From Candidatus Hydrogenedentota bacterium (GTDB lineage: Bacteria > Hydrogenedentota > Hydrogenedentia > Hydrogenedentales > CAITNO01), in the NCBI GenBank assembly GCA_023145975.1, contig JAGLCZ010000797.1, forward strand, positions 1 to 11,214: a stretch of 11,214 nucleotides of DNA, read 5' to 3'. The translations under genes were made by a program, and so were the position numbers. Each line of letters opens with the position of its first letter. Within the stretch, counting starts at the first letter, position 1. Shown one piece after another: positions 1 to 5,742 of the stretch. A model generated the notes under the pieces. The model had not been told where the DNA came from. It made no database searches and worked only from the letters and a program-made list of their open reading frames with translations.

Positions 1-414
1 TTCGACAGGACAATGGACATAGACTTCGATAAAATGATTACTGCAGAGTGCCCGTGCTTTATCGCGGTCAGCACGATAGGGAGAAATGAATGCTGTGCTT
101 ACAATCATACCAGCATCGAGAAACAGTGCTGCGACTTCACCAATGCGCCTGATATTTTCTTCACGATCTTCAGGGGAAAACCCCAGATCCTTATTAAGAC
201 CATGACGGATATTATCGCCATCGAGCGCATAAGTTTGACAGCCATTTTCAAAAAGGACTGCCTGTAATGCTTGTGCGATTGTTGATTTGCCTGAAGCAGA
301 GAGTCCTGTGAACCAGAGCAGAGCTGCACCATGTTTATTGCATGATTCACGATCATTGCGATTGACAGTTTCATGGTGCCACGTGATATTTGTTGCTTTA
401 ATTTGATTTGCCAT
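1..414 (-). CDS. cysC: Adenylylsulfate (APS) kinase, 3' end cut by window edge
   Basis: The enzyme phosphorylates adenosine 5'-phosphosulfate with ATP to give PAPS, the activated sulfate used in assimilation and sulfation, in the cytoplasm. I translated 138 residues from ATG at 414; the frame is still open at base 1, and family members are about 200 residues, so about a third is missing. Seen: Walker A loop GLSASGKST at residues 37-45, the DGDNIR substrate-site motif at 65-70, the FSPEDREENIRR segment at 79-90, and ISPYR at 110-114, whose Ser (S111) matches the phosphorylated serine known in the family. The protein begins as a stand-alone kinase, not as the C-terminal part of a CysN/CysC fusion. 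A modest SD (AAGG) lies about 11 nt before the start. The gene is divergent from the small gene at 567. Sulfate adenylyltransferase genes may lie beyond the left edge, but that is inference. Identification is secure. Confidence 0.95.
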   Translation of the reverse strand, partial: MANQIKATNITWHHETVNRNDRESCNKHGAALLWFTGLSASGKSTIAQALQAVLFENGCQTYALDGDNIRHGLNKDLGFSPEDREENIRRIGEVAALFLDAGMIVSTAFISPYRADRDKARALCSNHFIEVYVHCPVE

Positions 415-469
415 AGGGTTTTCTACCTTGTGATGTTGAAAAATAAAATCGATGAGAAAATAGGAGGCA

Positions 470-475
470 ATTATA
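470..475 (-). promoter_or_regulatory. Candidate -10 box for cysC
   Basis: A perfect TATAAT reads on the minus strand at 475-470, about 55 bases before the cysC start codon. A poor -35 match (TTCTAA, 499-494) sits 18 bases upstream. Position and orientation suit a sigma70-type promoter for cysC. I see no convincing matching promoter for the divergent gene at 567 in the same 150-base gap. Confidence 0.4.
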
Positions 476-566
476 CCGTAGTTGATGGTAGAATTAGAAG
501 TAGGTACTAGGGTATGCTTTTGTATGTTTAATAAAAGAATGCGGTAATGCAAGAGAGGATTTCAAG

Positions 567-797
567 ATGAGTGAGGAAGTACGCGCAGGACATTATAAGG
601 ATAAAGCGGGAGTTTGGCAGGTGGATCGGCGTAGTGGAATAGATCGCCGTGACCTGAGGCCCGTATCGCAAATTAACCACGAACGGCGCAAGCTGTTTCG
701 CAGGCAGGCAGACCGGGAATTGTATGAGCGGGATCACAAGATAATGGTTGAAGAAGCACTCAAAGACTTTGCGGAACATCATGACGGGCATTTATGA
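567..797 (+). CDS. Small arginine-rich protein of unknown function (76 aa)
   Basis: I do not recognise the family. The 76-residue product is very polar, with no signal peptide and no membrane segment. The first half carries arginine-pair motifs: DRRSGIDRRD at residues 20-29, then HERRK and FRR around 38-46. The C-terminal third, from about residue 50, is charged and looks helical. The gene looks real: GAGAGGA at 553-559 is a good Shine-Dalgarno sequence seven bases before ATG, and the reading frame is intact. It stands alone between the divergent cysC and the convergent substrate-binding protein gene, which ends 10 bases from its stop. Arg-rich repeats of this kind could bind nucleic acid or an acidic partner, but that is only inference from composition. 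Function unknown. Confidence 0.65.
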   Translation: MSEEVRAGHYKDKAGVWQVDRRSGIDRRDLRPVSQINHERRKLFRRQADRELYERDHKIMVEEALKDFAEHHDGHL

Positions 798-807
798 GTT
801 AGCAAGG

Positions 808-2118
808 TTAAGGAAGAGTAGATGAATCGGCTACTTGCGCAAGTGCGTCATCAGCCCGGTGTTTTAACTCATCAGCAGAGGATGTTGCATCCCGCATACC
901 GGTCATTACTTCGGTGACAGCGCGTGCGGCAAGGTTGCGCACTTGCTGCCATCCTGCAACATTTGGTTCAGGGCGTGCAAAAGTAAGGCAGTCGAAGGGG
1001 GCACGGTTGTATGGCCATTTTTTCCAAAAGGCAATCATATCCGGGTGGGTGAGAACACTTTTACGCACAGGAAGATAGCCCGTTTTGAGACTCCAGCGTA
1101 CTGCTGATTCGGGGGCAGTGAAATGTTTGACAAATGCCCACGCCGATCGCTTTTGTGCTTCTGTAGTGTTAAAAATACATATATTTGGACCATATAACAC
1201 GGTAGCGGGTGTTTCTGGGTTACGTTGGGGAATGCAGGTTAATCCCCAGCCGTCCGGGTCTTTTTGCATAAGTAATTTCATATCTTCCAAACTGGAACTA
1301 CTTCGCAGTACAAAAGCGATATCTCCTTTTGAGAGTGCTATATTGTCTTCATAAGAACCCGGTGAGATCAGATAAGCCAGTTTTTCCTTAAAAAGCGTTT
1401 CGTAGATTTGGAATACGGCTAATGCTTCCGGGGTGTTGTAGAGTGTTGTACGCCCTTCAATCACACTACCGCCCATGCTGAAAATCATACCATTTAAAGT
1501 GGAGCAATCGGCTGATACTGCATGGGCATAGTTACTTGTATTTTTTTTTACCTGGCGACATTGGGCGATGAATTCATCCCATGTTTTTGGAGGTGCTTCA
1601 ATGCCTGAATGTGCAAGTACCCGTTTGTTGAAATAGAGCATCAGCAGACTTTTGGCGAAAGGAAAGGAATACAGCGTACCGTCATGTGTTGCGTACCGAT
1701 TTGTTTCGAGCATCATAGGGAAATAGTCGCTAAGTTCCTTCGCGGAAAGCCCAATTTCGGGATCTGCAAGCAGAGAATCCAGCGGTGTTACTGCACCTGT
1801 GGGAATATATTCATTAGTCATGCTTTCATAGGATACTGCTAATGCAGGAAGACGTTTCGCATGGATACCCGCTGTAATTTTTCGGAAGATGTCCCCATAG
1901 GTTCCTGATCGTTCTACTTTTATGGGCAGTCCTGTCCATTCTTGATTAAATTCTTTTGCCACCGTGCGTAACAGCTCAGCGCTTTCCGTGGTTTGGCGAT
2001 CCCAGAATACCGCTGCATTGTTATTCACTGGGAGGAAGCCCGGGGGTGCATTACTGCAACCGATAACAAATACACTTATACTAGCTATAAATATGGGGAA
2101 CAGGGAATGATGACGCAT
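808..2118 (-). CDS. UgpB-like extracellular solute-binding lipoprotein of an ABC importer
   Basis: This 436-residue protein is the substrate-capturing part of a carbohydrate-type (family 1) ABC importer. A hydrophobic signal (residues 6-19) ends in lipobox VIGC with C21 as the lipidated residue, so the mature protein should be membrane-anchored outside the inner membrane. Features that resemble E. coli UgpB are the stretch around FPFAKSLLMLYFNKR, the later PPKTWDEF, and the C-terminal TGYLPVRKSV. The length matches the family. The ligand could be glycerol-3-phosphate, a phosphodiester or an oligosaccharide; the sequence does not decide. The start at 2118 has AAGGA seven to eight bases upstream, and the gene lies four bases after the stop of the second permease gene, so it is the last gene of the permease-permease-binding protein operon. 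The usual order puts the binding protein first. No terminator is visible before the convergent gene that ends at 797. Confidence 0.9.
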   Translation of the reverse strand: MRHHSLFPIFIASISVFVIGCSNAPPGFLPVNNNAAVFWDRQTTESAELLRTVAKEFNQEWTGLPIKVERSGTYGDIFRKITAGIHAKRLPALAVSYESMTNEYIPTGAVTPLDSLLADPEIGLSAKELSDYFPMMLETNRYATHDGTLYSFPFAKSLLMLYFNKRVLAHSGIEAPPKTWDEFIAQCRQVKKNTSNYAHAVSADCSTLNGMIFSMGGSVIEGRTTLYNTPEALAVFQIYETLFKEKLAYLISPGSYEDNIALSKGDIAFVLRSSSSLEDMKLLMQKDPDGWGLTCIPQRNPETPATVLYGPNICIFNTTEAQKRSAWAFVKHFTAPESAVRWSLKTGYLPVRKSVLTHPDMIAFWKKWPYNRAPFDCLTFARPEPNVAGWQQVRNLAARAVTEVMTGMRDATSSADELKHRADDALAQVADSSTLP

Positions 2119-2121
2119 TGT

Positions 2122-2937
2122 TTATCCTTTTATGCCTGCGCCTAAGGCGCTTTCAATAAAATAGCGTTGCGCCAGAAAGTATAAAAGTAATGAGGGTAGT
2201 ATGACAACTGTTGATGCGCACATGAGTAGATTCAGGCTTAAACCTGCATCGCTGTTAAATGCAGTTAGACCGACCTGTACTACGCGCATCGCTTCATCTG
2301 AAGTGACAATGATCGGCCACAATAGTGCATTATAACTTCCTAAAAATGCAAAGAGAGCCACTGTTGTTAGCATGGGTTTGACCAAGGGGGTTGCAATACG
2401 TGTTAGAAAGCGTAAGTGACCACATCCGTCCACCACTGCGGCATCGTAAAAATCATTGGGTAGCGCAAGGAATGCCTGCCGCATCAGAAAAATAGAAAAG
2501 GCATTGGCGCACCACGGCACAATCAGGGCTGGATAGGTGTTGTACCAGCCCAGTTTTGTGATAAGTACAAAGTTAGGAATAAACATCACTTCAAAGGGAA
2601 CCATCATTGACCCCAACAATATCGAAAATAAAAGCCCGCTTCCCCAAAAATGTAGGCGTGCGAAAGCATAGCCTGCCATAATCGAGGTGATACACACAGA
2701 AATACATACCGTGGAGGAGACAAGAAAGGAATTTAAGAAATACCGCCCAAACGGAGCAGCTCGAAAAACTGCGGGGATATTTTGCCACTGCGGAGATTTT
2801 GGCCAGAACTTCAGCGATGCGGCAGTGGCTTCCGGCAATGTTTTTAATGCGGCACCTAACATCCAGAGGAAAGGATATAGGGCTATAAATGCGCCCAAAG
2901 CCAGTGTTAGGTATAGCAGAGTTATACGTATTTTCAT
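2122..2937 (-). CDS. ABC sugar-type permease, MalG/UgpE family
   Basis: Second membrane subunit of the importer, 271 residues. About six membrane segments can be read, starting with residues 5-28, then near 67-92, 101-123, 135-155, 190-211 and 238-258. The cytoplasmic EAA loop that docks the ATPase is at 164-190 (YDAAVVDGCGHLRF followed by LTRIATPLVKPML). It is slightly off consensus, with DAAVVDG in place of EAAxxDG. I chose ATG 2937 rather than a 33-residue in-frame extension to 3036. ATG 2937 overlaps the stop of the first permease gene as ATGA, a common sign of translational coupling, and the protein then begins with a short basic end and a membrane helix, as in the family. The extension lies wholly inside the upstream gene and does not look like protein of this family. 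The partner proteins are the products of the genes on both sides. Confidence 0.92.
   Translation of the reverse strand: MKIRITLLYLTLALGAFIALYPFLWMLGAALKTLPEATAASLKFWPKSPQWQNIPAVFRAAPFGRYFLNSFLVSSTVCISVCITSIMAGYAFARLHFWGSGLLFSILLGSMMVPFEVMFIPNFVLITKLGWYNTYPALIVPWCANAFSIFLMRQAFLALPNDFYDAAVVDGCGHLRFLTRIATPLVKPMLTTVALFAFLGSYNALLWPIIVTSDEAMRVVQVGLTAFNSDAGLSLNLLMCASTVVILPSLLLYFLAQRYFIESALGAGIKG
2934..2937 (-). other. ATGA stop-start overlap between the two permease genes
   Basis: On the minus strand the four bases ATGA hold both the ATG of the second permease gene and the TGA of the first. This suggests coupled translation and equal amounts of the two membrane subunits, which pair one to one in such transporters. 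It also decides the start of the second permease. Confidence 0.85.
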
Positions 2938-3959
2938 GAGTAATGGACCCGGCGCCCTACAAAATGCCACTGGATCAAGGTTAGCAATACAATTGCAAGC
3001 ATTAACAATGTCGCGACTGCAGCACCATATCCCCAATACCCATATTCATAGAATTGTGCATAAATATAAAGGATTAGATTTTGGGTTCCAGGCATACTGC
3101 TGCCGTGGGTTAATGCATAAAAACTATTAAATGTCTGGAATGCTTTAATGACGCCCACAATCAGCAGAAAGAAGAGGGTGGGGGACAACATAGGTAATGT
3201 TACATGTCGAATTAATCGAAAAGTGCCGGCACCATCAATTCGTGCCGCCTCTTCTAGTTCCCGCGGTATGGCTGTGAGTCCGGCAAGGAAGATGACAGTC
3301 ATGAATCCACAACTATGCCACACATCGAATAGAATGATGCAAACCAGTGCAAGGCTTGGTCCCCAATTACTGGGGATATAGCCATTTGTAATAATATACA
3401 ACGCGCCATGGGGTTCAAGCAGCCAATTCAGTGATTCCACACCTATATAGTTTAATAATATATTGATTGCACCATTTTGGGGATTGAACAGGGCACGCCA
3501 GATCATAGCTGCAGCCACAGCAGATGTAATATAGGGGAGAAAGTAGATGCTTCGCAGCAGTCCACGACCTATGGTGATGCGATACAACCCATAGGCTATG
3601 GAAAAACTGATAGTAAGCGAAAGAGGTACTACGCCTGCAACATAGTAGAGGGTGACCATGAGGCTGCTTCGAAACTCCAAATTTCTCATGGCTATTACGT
3701 AGTTTTCAAGCCCAACATAGTGACCCAGTCCGTGTCTACCCCCGAATAGACTCATATAAAAAGAACTGACCATGGGCGCAAGGACAAATACGGATAGTAT
3801 TAGAAACGCAGGGGAAAGCAGTAATAATGCTGCAGGCCAATCGCCCCAGCCGCGTCGATGCAATTCGAATAAAACTGCATCAAGTTTGGCGAGAATAGTG
3901 TCTGGAAGTGCGATAATAGATTGAAATAGGTGTATGATGTTGGCACAGGTATGCTGCAT
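2934..3959 (-). CDS. ABC sugar-type permease, MalF/UgpA family
   Basis: First gene of the importer operon, 341 residues. Membrane segments are seen near 41-66, 100-126, 134-157, 200-228, 261-284 and 308-332. The EAA loop, EEAARIDGAGTFRLIRH followed by VTLPMLSP, is at 236-260 and is close to consensus, so an ATPase-binding role is well supported. The first membrane segment is preceded by about 40 residues, somewhat longer than in E. coli UgpA, and these may form an amphipathic helix. ATG 3959 has AAGGA about 11 bases upstream, a little far, but no better in-frame start is visible. The permease pair and binding protein imply import of a sugar or glycerol phosphate. No MalK/UgpC-type ATPase is in the operon, so a shared ATPase encoded elsewhere is likely. 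Confidence 0.92.
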   Translation of the reverse strand: MQHTCANIIHLFQSIIALPDTILAKLDAVLFELHRRGWGDWPAALLLLSPAFLILSVFVLAPMVSSFYMSLFGGRHGLGHYVGLENYVIAMRNLEFRSSLMVTLYYVAGVVPLSLTISFSIAYGLYRITIGRGLLRSIYFLPYITSAVAAAMIWRALFNPQNGAINILLNYIGVESLNWLLEPHGALYIITNGYIPSNWGPSLALVCIILFDVWHSCGFMTVIFLAGLTAIPRELEEAARIDGAGTFRLIRHVTLPMLSPTLFFLLIVGVIKAFQTFNSFYALTHGSSMPGTQNLILYIYAQFYEYGYWGYGAAVATLLMLAIVLLTLIQWHFVGRRVHYS

Positions 3960-3982
3960 GGGGAAATATGATCCTTGTTAAC

Positions 3983-4012
3983 AGAATACTATACCATCTG
4001 AAATAGGGTCAA
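3983..4012 (-). promoter_or_regulatory. Candidate promoter for the ABC importer operon
   Basis: On the minus strand TTGACC (4012-4007) is followed after 18 bases by TATTCT (3988-3983). The -35 box is five of six to consensus. The start of transcription would fall about 17 bases before ATG 3959, so the leader would be short and the AAGGAT ribosome site would be almost at its 5' end. That makes this a moderate candidate only. Confidence 0.35.
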
Positions 4013-4088
4013 CGCATCTATTATTATGTATTTATTAGAATAAGTCTATTTATATATATAATTATGTTATTTTATTTAAATGTAATAT

Positions 4089-4117
4089 TTCACTCAGTTT
4101 TATAAAAATAGTATGCT
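4089..4117 (+). promoter_or_regulatory. Candidate upstream promoter for the rpsF operon
   Basis: TTCACT (4089-4094) and TATGCT (4112-4117) are separated by 17 bases and follow directly on the AT-rich block. Each box matches consensus at four of six positions. It would give a leader of about 165 bases. It may act beside the extended -10 promoter closer to the gene. Confidence 0.3.
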
Positions 4118-4193
4118 AAACTGTAAAGGCGTTCTTGTGGTTATGTAATCCTTCCAGAGTATCTTCAAGTTATTCCTGTTGATCATTTCCTGT

Positions 4194-4223
4194 TTGTATC
4201 GGGTGGTCATTATTTGTTATACT
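4194..4223 (+). promoter_or_regulatory. Candidate extended -10 promoter for the rpsF-dnaB operon
   Basis: TGTTATACT at 4215-4223 is an extended -10 element (TG, one base, then TATACT). Upstream, TTGTAT at 4194-4199 is a weak -35, 18 bases away. Transcription would start near 4230 and give a leader of about 60 bases containing the hairpin at 4250-4265 and the strong ribosome site. I prefer this over the upstream candidate. Confidence 0.5.
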
Positions 4224-4249
4224 CATCGCTGTGTGTAAATTCCAACTAT

Positions 4250-4265
4250 GAGACAGAATTGTCTC
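4250..4265 (+). promoter_or_regulatory. Small hairpin in the rpsF leader
   Basis: GAGACA, loop GAAT, TGTCTC gives a perfect six-pair stem that ends nine bases before the Shine-Dalgarno sequence. Leaders of rpsF genes in many bacteria bind the S6:S18 complex for feedback control, and a hairpin here would be in the right place. However, I do not see the conserved CCG of that known motif, so identity with it is not supported. Confidence 0.35.
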
Positions 4266-4273
4266 TATCATAA

Positions 4274-4283
4274 AAAGGAGGTG
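4274..4283 (+). promoter_or_regulatory. Full-length Shine-Dalgarno sequence that fixes the TTG start of rpsF
   Basis: AAAGGAGGTG is complementary to the whole anti-SD end of 16S rRNA and stands seven bases before TTG 4291. No ATG or GTG is available at the position where S6 proteins begin, so this site decides the TTG start. Strong SD plus weak start codon is a familiar pairing in controlled ribosomal protein genes. Confidence 0.8.
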
Positions 4284-4290
4284 AAGACAA

Positions 4291-4839
4291 TTGAGAACAT
4301 ACGAAGCGCTGTACATTGTATCGCCTGAACTGGACGACAGTGCCATCCAGACGGTAGTGACTGATGTAGAAGGATTAATTTCCAGCAACAGCGGCACTAT
4401 TGTGCGCTCCGATGTCTGGGGTAAACGTAAACTTGCGTATACGATTAAAAAACACGTCGAAGGCGTGTATATCGTGTTACGTTTTGAAGCTAACCCGGAT
4501 TATATCAAGCGTTTTGAACAGCAATTACGGCTTATGGATCCGGTTATCAGATATATGGTGTTATACCTTGATGAGCAGACATTAAGACTGGAAGCAGAAC
4601 AACAATGTCAATACGAAGAGGCCTTGCGCGCAAGTGCTGACCGCCATTCAAGAGATGACGATGATGACGACGACGAGCGTGTACCCACCCAGAGACGCCG
4701 GGATTCGGAAGCTGTCGAGGCAGAAAAATCACCTGTTAGTACTGAAAAGGACGAAGAGAGTGATGCTGCTGCTGATAAGGGTGCAGAAGAATCTGTTGTT
4801 GCTGATACGGGTGAAAAAGAAGCTGATGATGCTGAATAG
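4291..4839 (+). CDS. rpsF: Small-subunit ribosomal protein bS6 with long acidic C-terminal tail
   Basis: S6 binds 16S rRNA together with S18 in the platform of the 30S subunit. The S6 fold covers residues 1-95: it begins MRTYEALYIVSPEL, has GKRKLAYTIKKHVEG at 44-58 (the family's usual W-G-x-R-x-L-A-Y segment), and RYMVLYLDE at 87-95. Most S6 proteins end soon after this; here 182 residues are encoded. A helical stretch (96-118) leads to a tail with seven aspartates in a row (122-128, GAT/GAC codons at 4654-4674), an RRR cluster at 135-137, and a strongly acidic, Ala/Glu/Asp-rich end with an internal duplication at 161-180. Acidic tails are known in the family: E. coli S6 is polyglutamylated by RimK, and here much acidity is genomically encoded. 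Start is TTG with a perfect SD. It is the first gene of the cluster with ssb and rpsR. Confidence 0.96.
   Translation: MRTYEALYIVSPELDDSAIQTVVTDVEGLISSNSGTIVRSDVWGKRKLAYTIKKHVEGVYIVLRFEANPDYIKRFEQQLRLMDPVIRYMVLYLDEQTLRLEAEQQCQYEEALRASADRHSRDDDDDDDERVPTQRRRDSEAVEAEKSPVSTEKDEESDAAADKGAEESVVADTGEKEADDAE
4771..4830 (+). repeat. Imperfect 30-base tandem duplication in the rpsF tail
   Basis: Bases 4771-4790 and 4801-4820 agree at 17 of 20 positions at a distance of 30 bases, both starting GCTGATA. In frame this gives ADKGAEESVV and ADTGEKEADD (residues 161-170 and 171-180). The tail seems to have grown by in-frame duplication followed by drift. The second halves of the units have diverged. Confidence 0.5.
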
Positions 4840-4929
4840 TGTATATAAATCTTGGATGACATTCTTATAAGATTGGGATGTCCTCCTCTGTGTGAAAATT
4901 ATTGGCGTAAAATAGGAAAGGGATATGGG

Positions 4930-5385
4930 ATGAGCGATTTAAAAATGCCTGATTTGAACCGTGTTTTATTGGCTGGAAGACTAACTAGAGATCCAGACTT
5001 GAAATACACCAATTCCGGTAAAGCATATTGCCGCTTGGGAATAGCTAATACCGCTTATTACAAAGATTCCAGTGGAGAACGTCAGGAAAGAACTACTTTT
5101 GCTGATGTTGTCCTTTGGGGTGCTGGCGCTGAGTTTATCGGCGAGCGTTTGCGCAAAGGGCGTCCTGTTCTTGTAGAAGGCAGTCTTCGTACTAGTTCGT
5201 GGGAAGATGCCAATACAGGGCAGAAACGTTCTAAAATTGAAATTAATGCGCAACGTGTTTCACCTCTTGACTGGGATGACTCCAGTGGTGGCGGCCGTTC
5301 ATCGGCACCGCGTCCGGAGCCGGTAGAGCCTCGTGCCCCTCGCGAAATTGAAGAGCCCATCCCTGAAGATGACATTCCCTTTTAA
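4930..5385 (+). CDS. ssb: Single-stranded DNA-binding protein
   Basis: SSB coats single-stranded DNA at forks and repair sites and recruits partner enzymes through its C-terminal tip. The product has 151 residues. The OB-fold lies at about 6-115, with NRVLLAGRLTRDPDLKYT (10-27) and TFADVVLWGAGAEF (56-69) as family hallmarks. A Gly/Pro/Arg-rich linker (about 116-145) leads to the canonical acidic tip EDDIPF (146-151). I chose ATG 4930, with AGGAAAGGG seven bases before it, over a TTG at 4852 that would add 26 residues of unrelated sequence and has no ribosome site. ATG 4945 is a further alternative, since the conserved sequence begins there. The gene lies 90 bases after rpsF and 26 bases before rpsR, the common rpsF-ssb-rpsR order, and dnaB follows in the same cluster. 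Confidence 0.96.
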   Translation: MSDLKMPDLNRVLLAGRLTRDPDLKYTNSGKAYCRLGIANTAYYKDSSGERQERTTFADVVLWGAGAEFIGERLRKGRPVLVEGSLRTSSWEDANTGQKRSKIEINAQRVSPLDWDDSSGGGRSSAPRPEPVEPRAPREIEEPIPEDDIPF

Positions 5386-5411
5386 CCGGAAACCTTGAAG
5401 GAATACCGGAT

Positions 5412-5693
5412 ATGGCAAGAATATCTGCTAAGACAAAATTAAAGGTACGTGAAAAGAAATCGCGGCGTCGCAAAAAGAAAAAAGTTTTGCGTGCTAAAGT
5501 ATGTCGGTTGACTATCGATCGCGTAGTATATATAGACTACAAAGATGTCAACCTGTTGAGGCACTATGTGACTGAACGTGGGAAAATTATTCCCAGGCGT
5601 ATTACTGGTGCTACTGCAAAGCACCAGCGCATGTTGAATCGTGCTATCAAGATGGCGCGTCAAGTGGCGTTACTTCCGTACTTGGCTGACTAA
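5412..5693 (+). CDS. rpsR: Small-subunit ribosomal protein bS18
   Basis: S18 pairs with S6 on the 30S platform. The 93-residue product has a strongly basic N-terminal extension (residues 1-30, with SRRRKKKK at 17-24) and the S18 core IDYKDVNLLRHYVTERGKIIPRR at 41-63 (quoted in part: IDYKDVNLL, ERGKIIPRR), followed by GATAKHQR at 66-73 and ALLPY at 86-90. The family often reads GTCAKHQR, so one Cys is absent here; a single Cys remains at residue 31, so a zinc site is unlikely. GAAGGA at 5397-5402 is a good SD nine bases from ATG. The stop is 13 bases before the strong hairpin at 5707, which probably ends part of the transcripts here. Confidence 0.96.
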   Translation: MARISAKTKLKVREKKSRRRKKKKVLRAKVCRLTIDRVVYIDYKDVNLLRHYVTERGKIIPRRITGATAKHQRMLNRAIKMARQVALLPYLAD

Positions 5694-5706
5694 GGCAATT
5701 TGACGT

Positions 5707-5742
5707 GTCGCGACGGCGGATATGTCGTCGCGACCGTTTTTT
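5707..5742 (+). terminator. Strong Rho-independent terminator or attenuator after rpsR
   Basis: GTCGCGACG (5707-5715) pairs perfectly with CGTCGCGAC (5726-5734). Adding G-U, C-G and G-U pairs extends the stem to 12 pairs around the loop GATA (5719-5722). Two bases later come six T (5737-5742). This is a textbook intrinsic terminator placed 13 bases after the rpsR stop. Yet no promoter is visible before the next gene, whose possible starts (5722, 5743, 5746) lie in or right behind the hairpin. Partial read-through or regulated attenuation would be needed to express the distal genes. I see no clear alternative antiterminator pairing. Confidence 0.85.

Larger units (their letters stand above)
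3960..4290. promoter_or_regulatory. Divergent AT-rich intergenic region between importer operon and rpsF operon
   Basis: This 331-base gap holds no gene that I can support. Bases 4020-4090 are almost pure A and T, with runs such as TTATATATATAA near 4050-4061, a composition expected to melt or bend easily and to serve as UP-element-like DNA. Candidate promoters face left (4012-3983) and right (4089-4117 and 4194-4223). The last 60 bases form the rpsF leader. I see no clear operator palindrome for a sugar-responsive LacI-type repressor. Confidence 0.6.

Noticed and set aside
2938..3036. In-frame N-terminal extension of the second permease to 3036
   Set aside because: It lies inside the first permease gene, does not resemble the family, and ATG 2937 gives the ATGA overlap and a normal N-terminus.
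2687..3130. 147-codon plus-strand frame opposite the permease genes
   Set aside because: It lies antisense to two clear permease genes and looks like no known protein.
4847..4874. AATCTT/AAGATT hairpin after rpsF as terminator
   Set aside because: The stem is short and AT-rich and no T-run follows.
4880..4887. Anti-SD-like GTCCTCCT upstream of ssb that could pair with its ribosome site
   Set aside because: Pairing with AGGAAAGGG is only four to five bases long and about 30 bases away; too weak to claim a switch.
4852..4929. TTG start at 4852 for ssb
   Set aside because: No ribosome site, and the added 26 residues do not resemble SSB.
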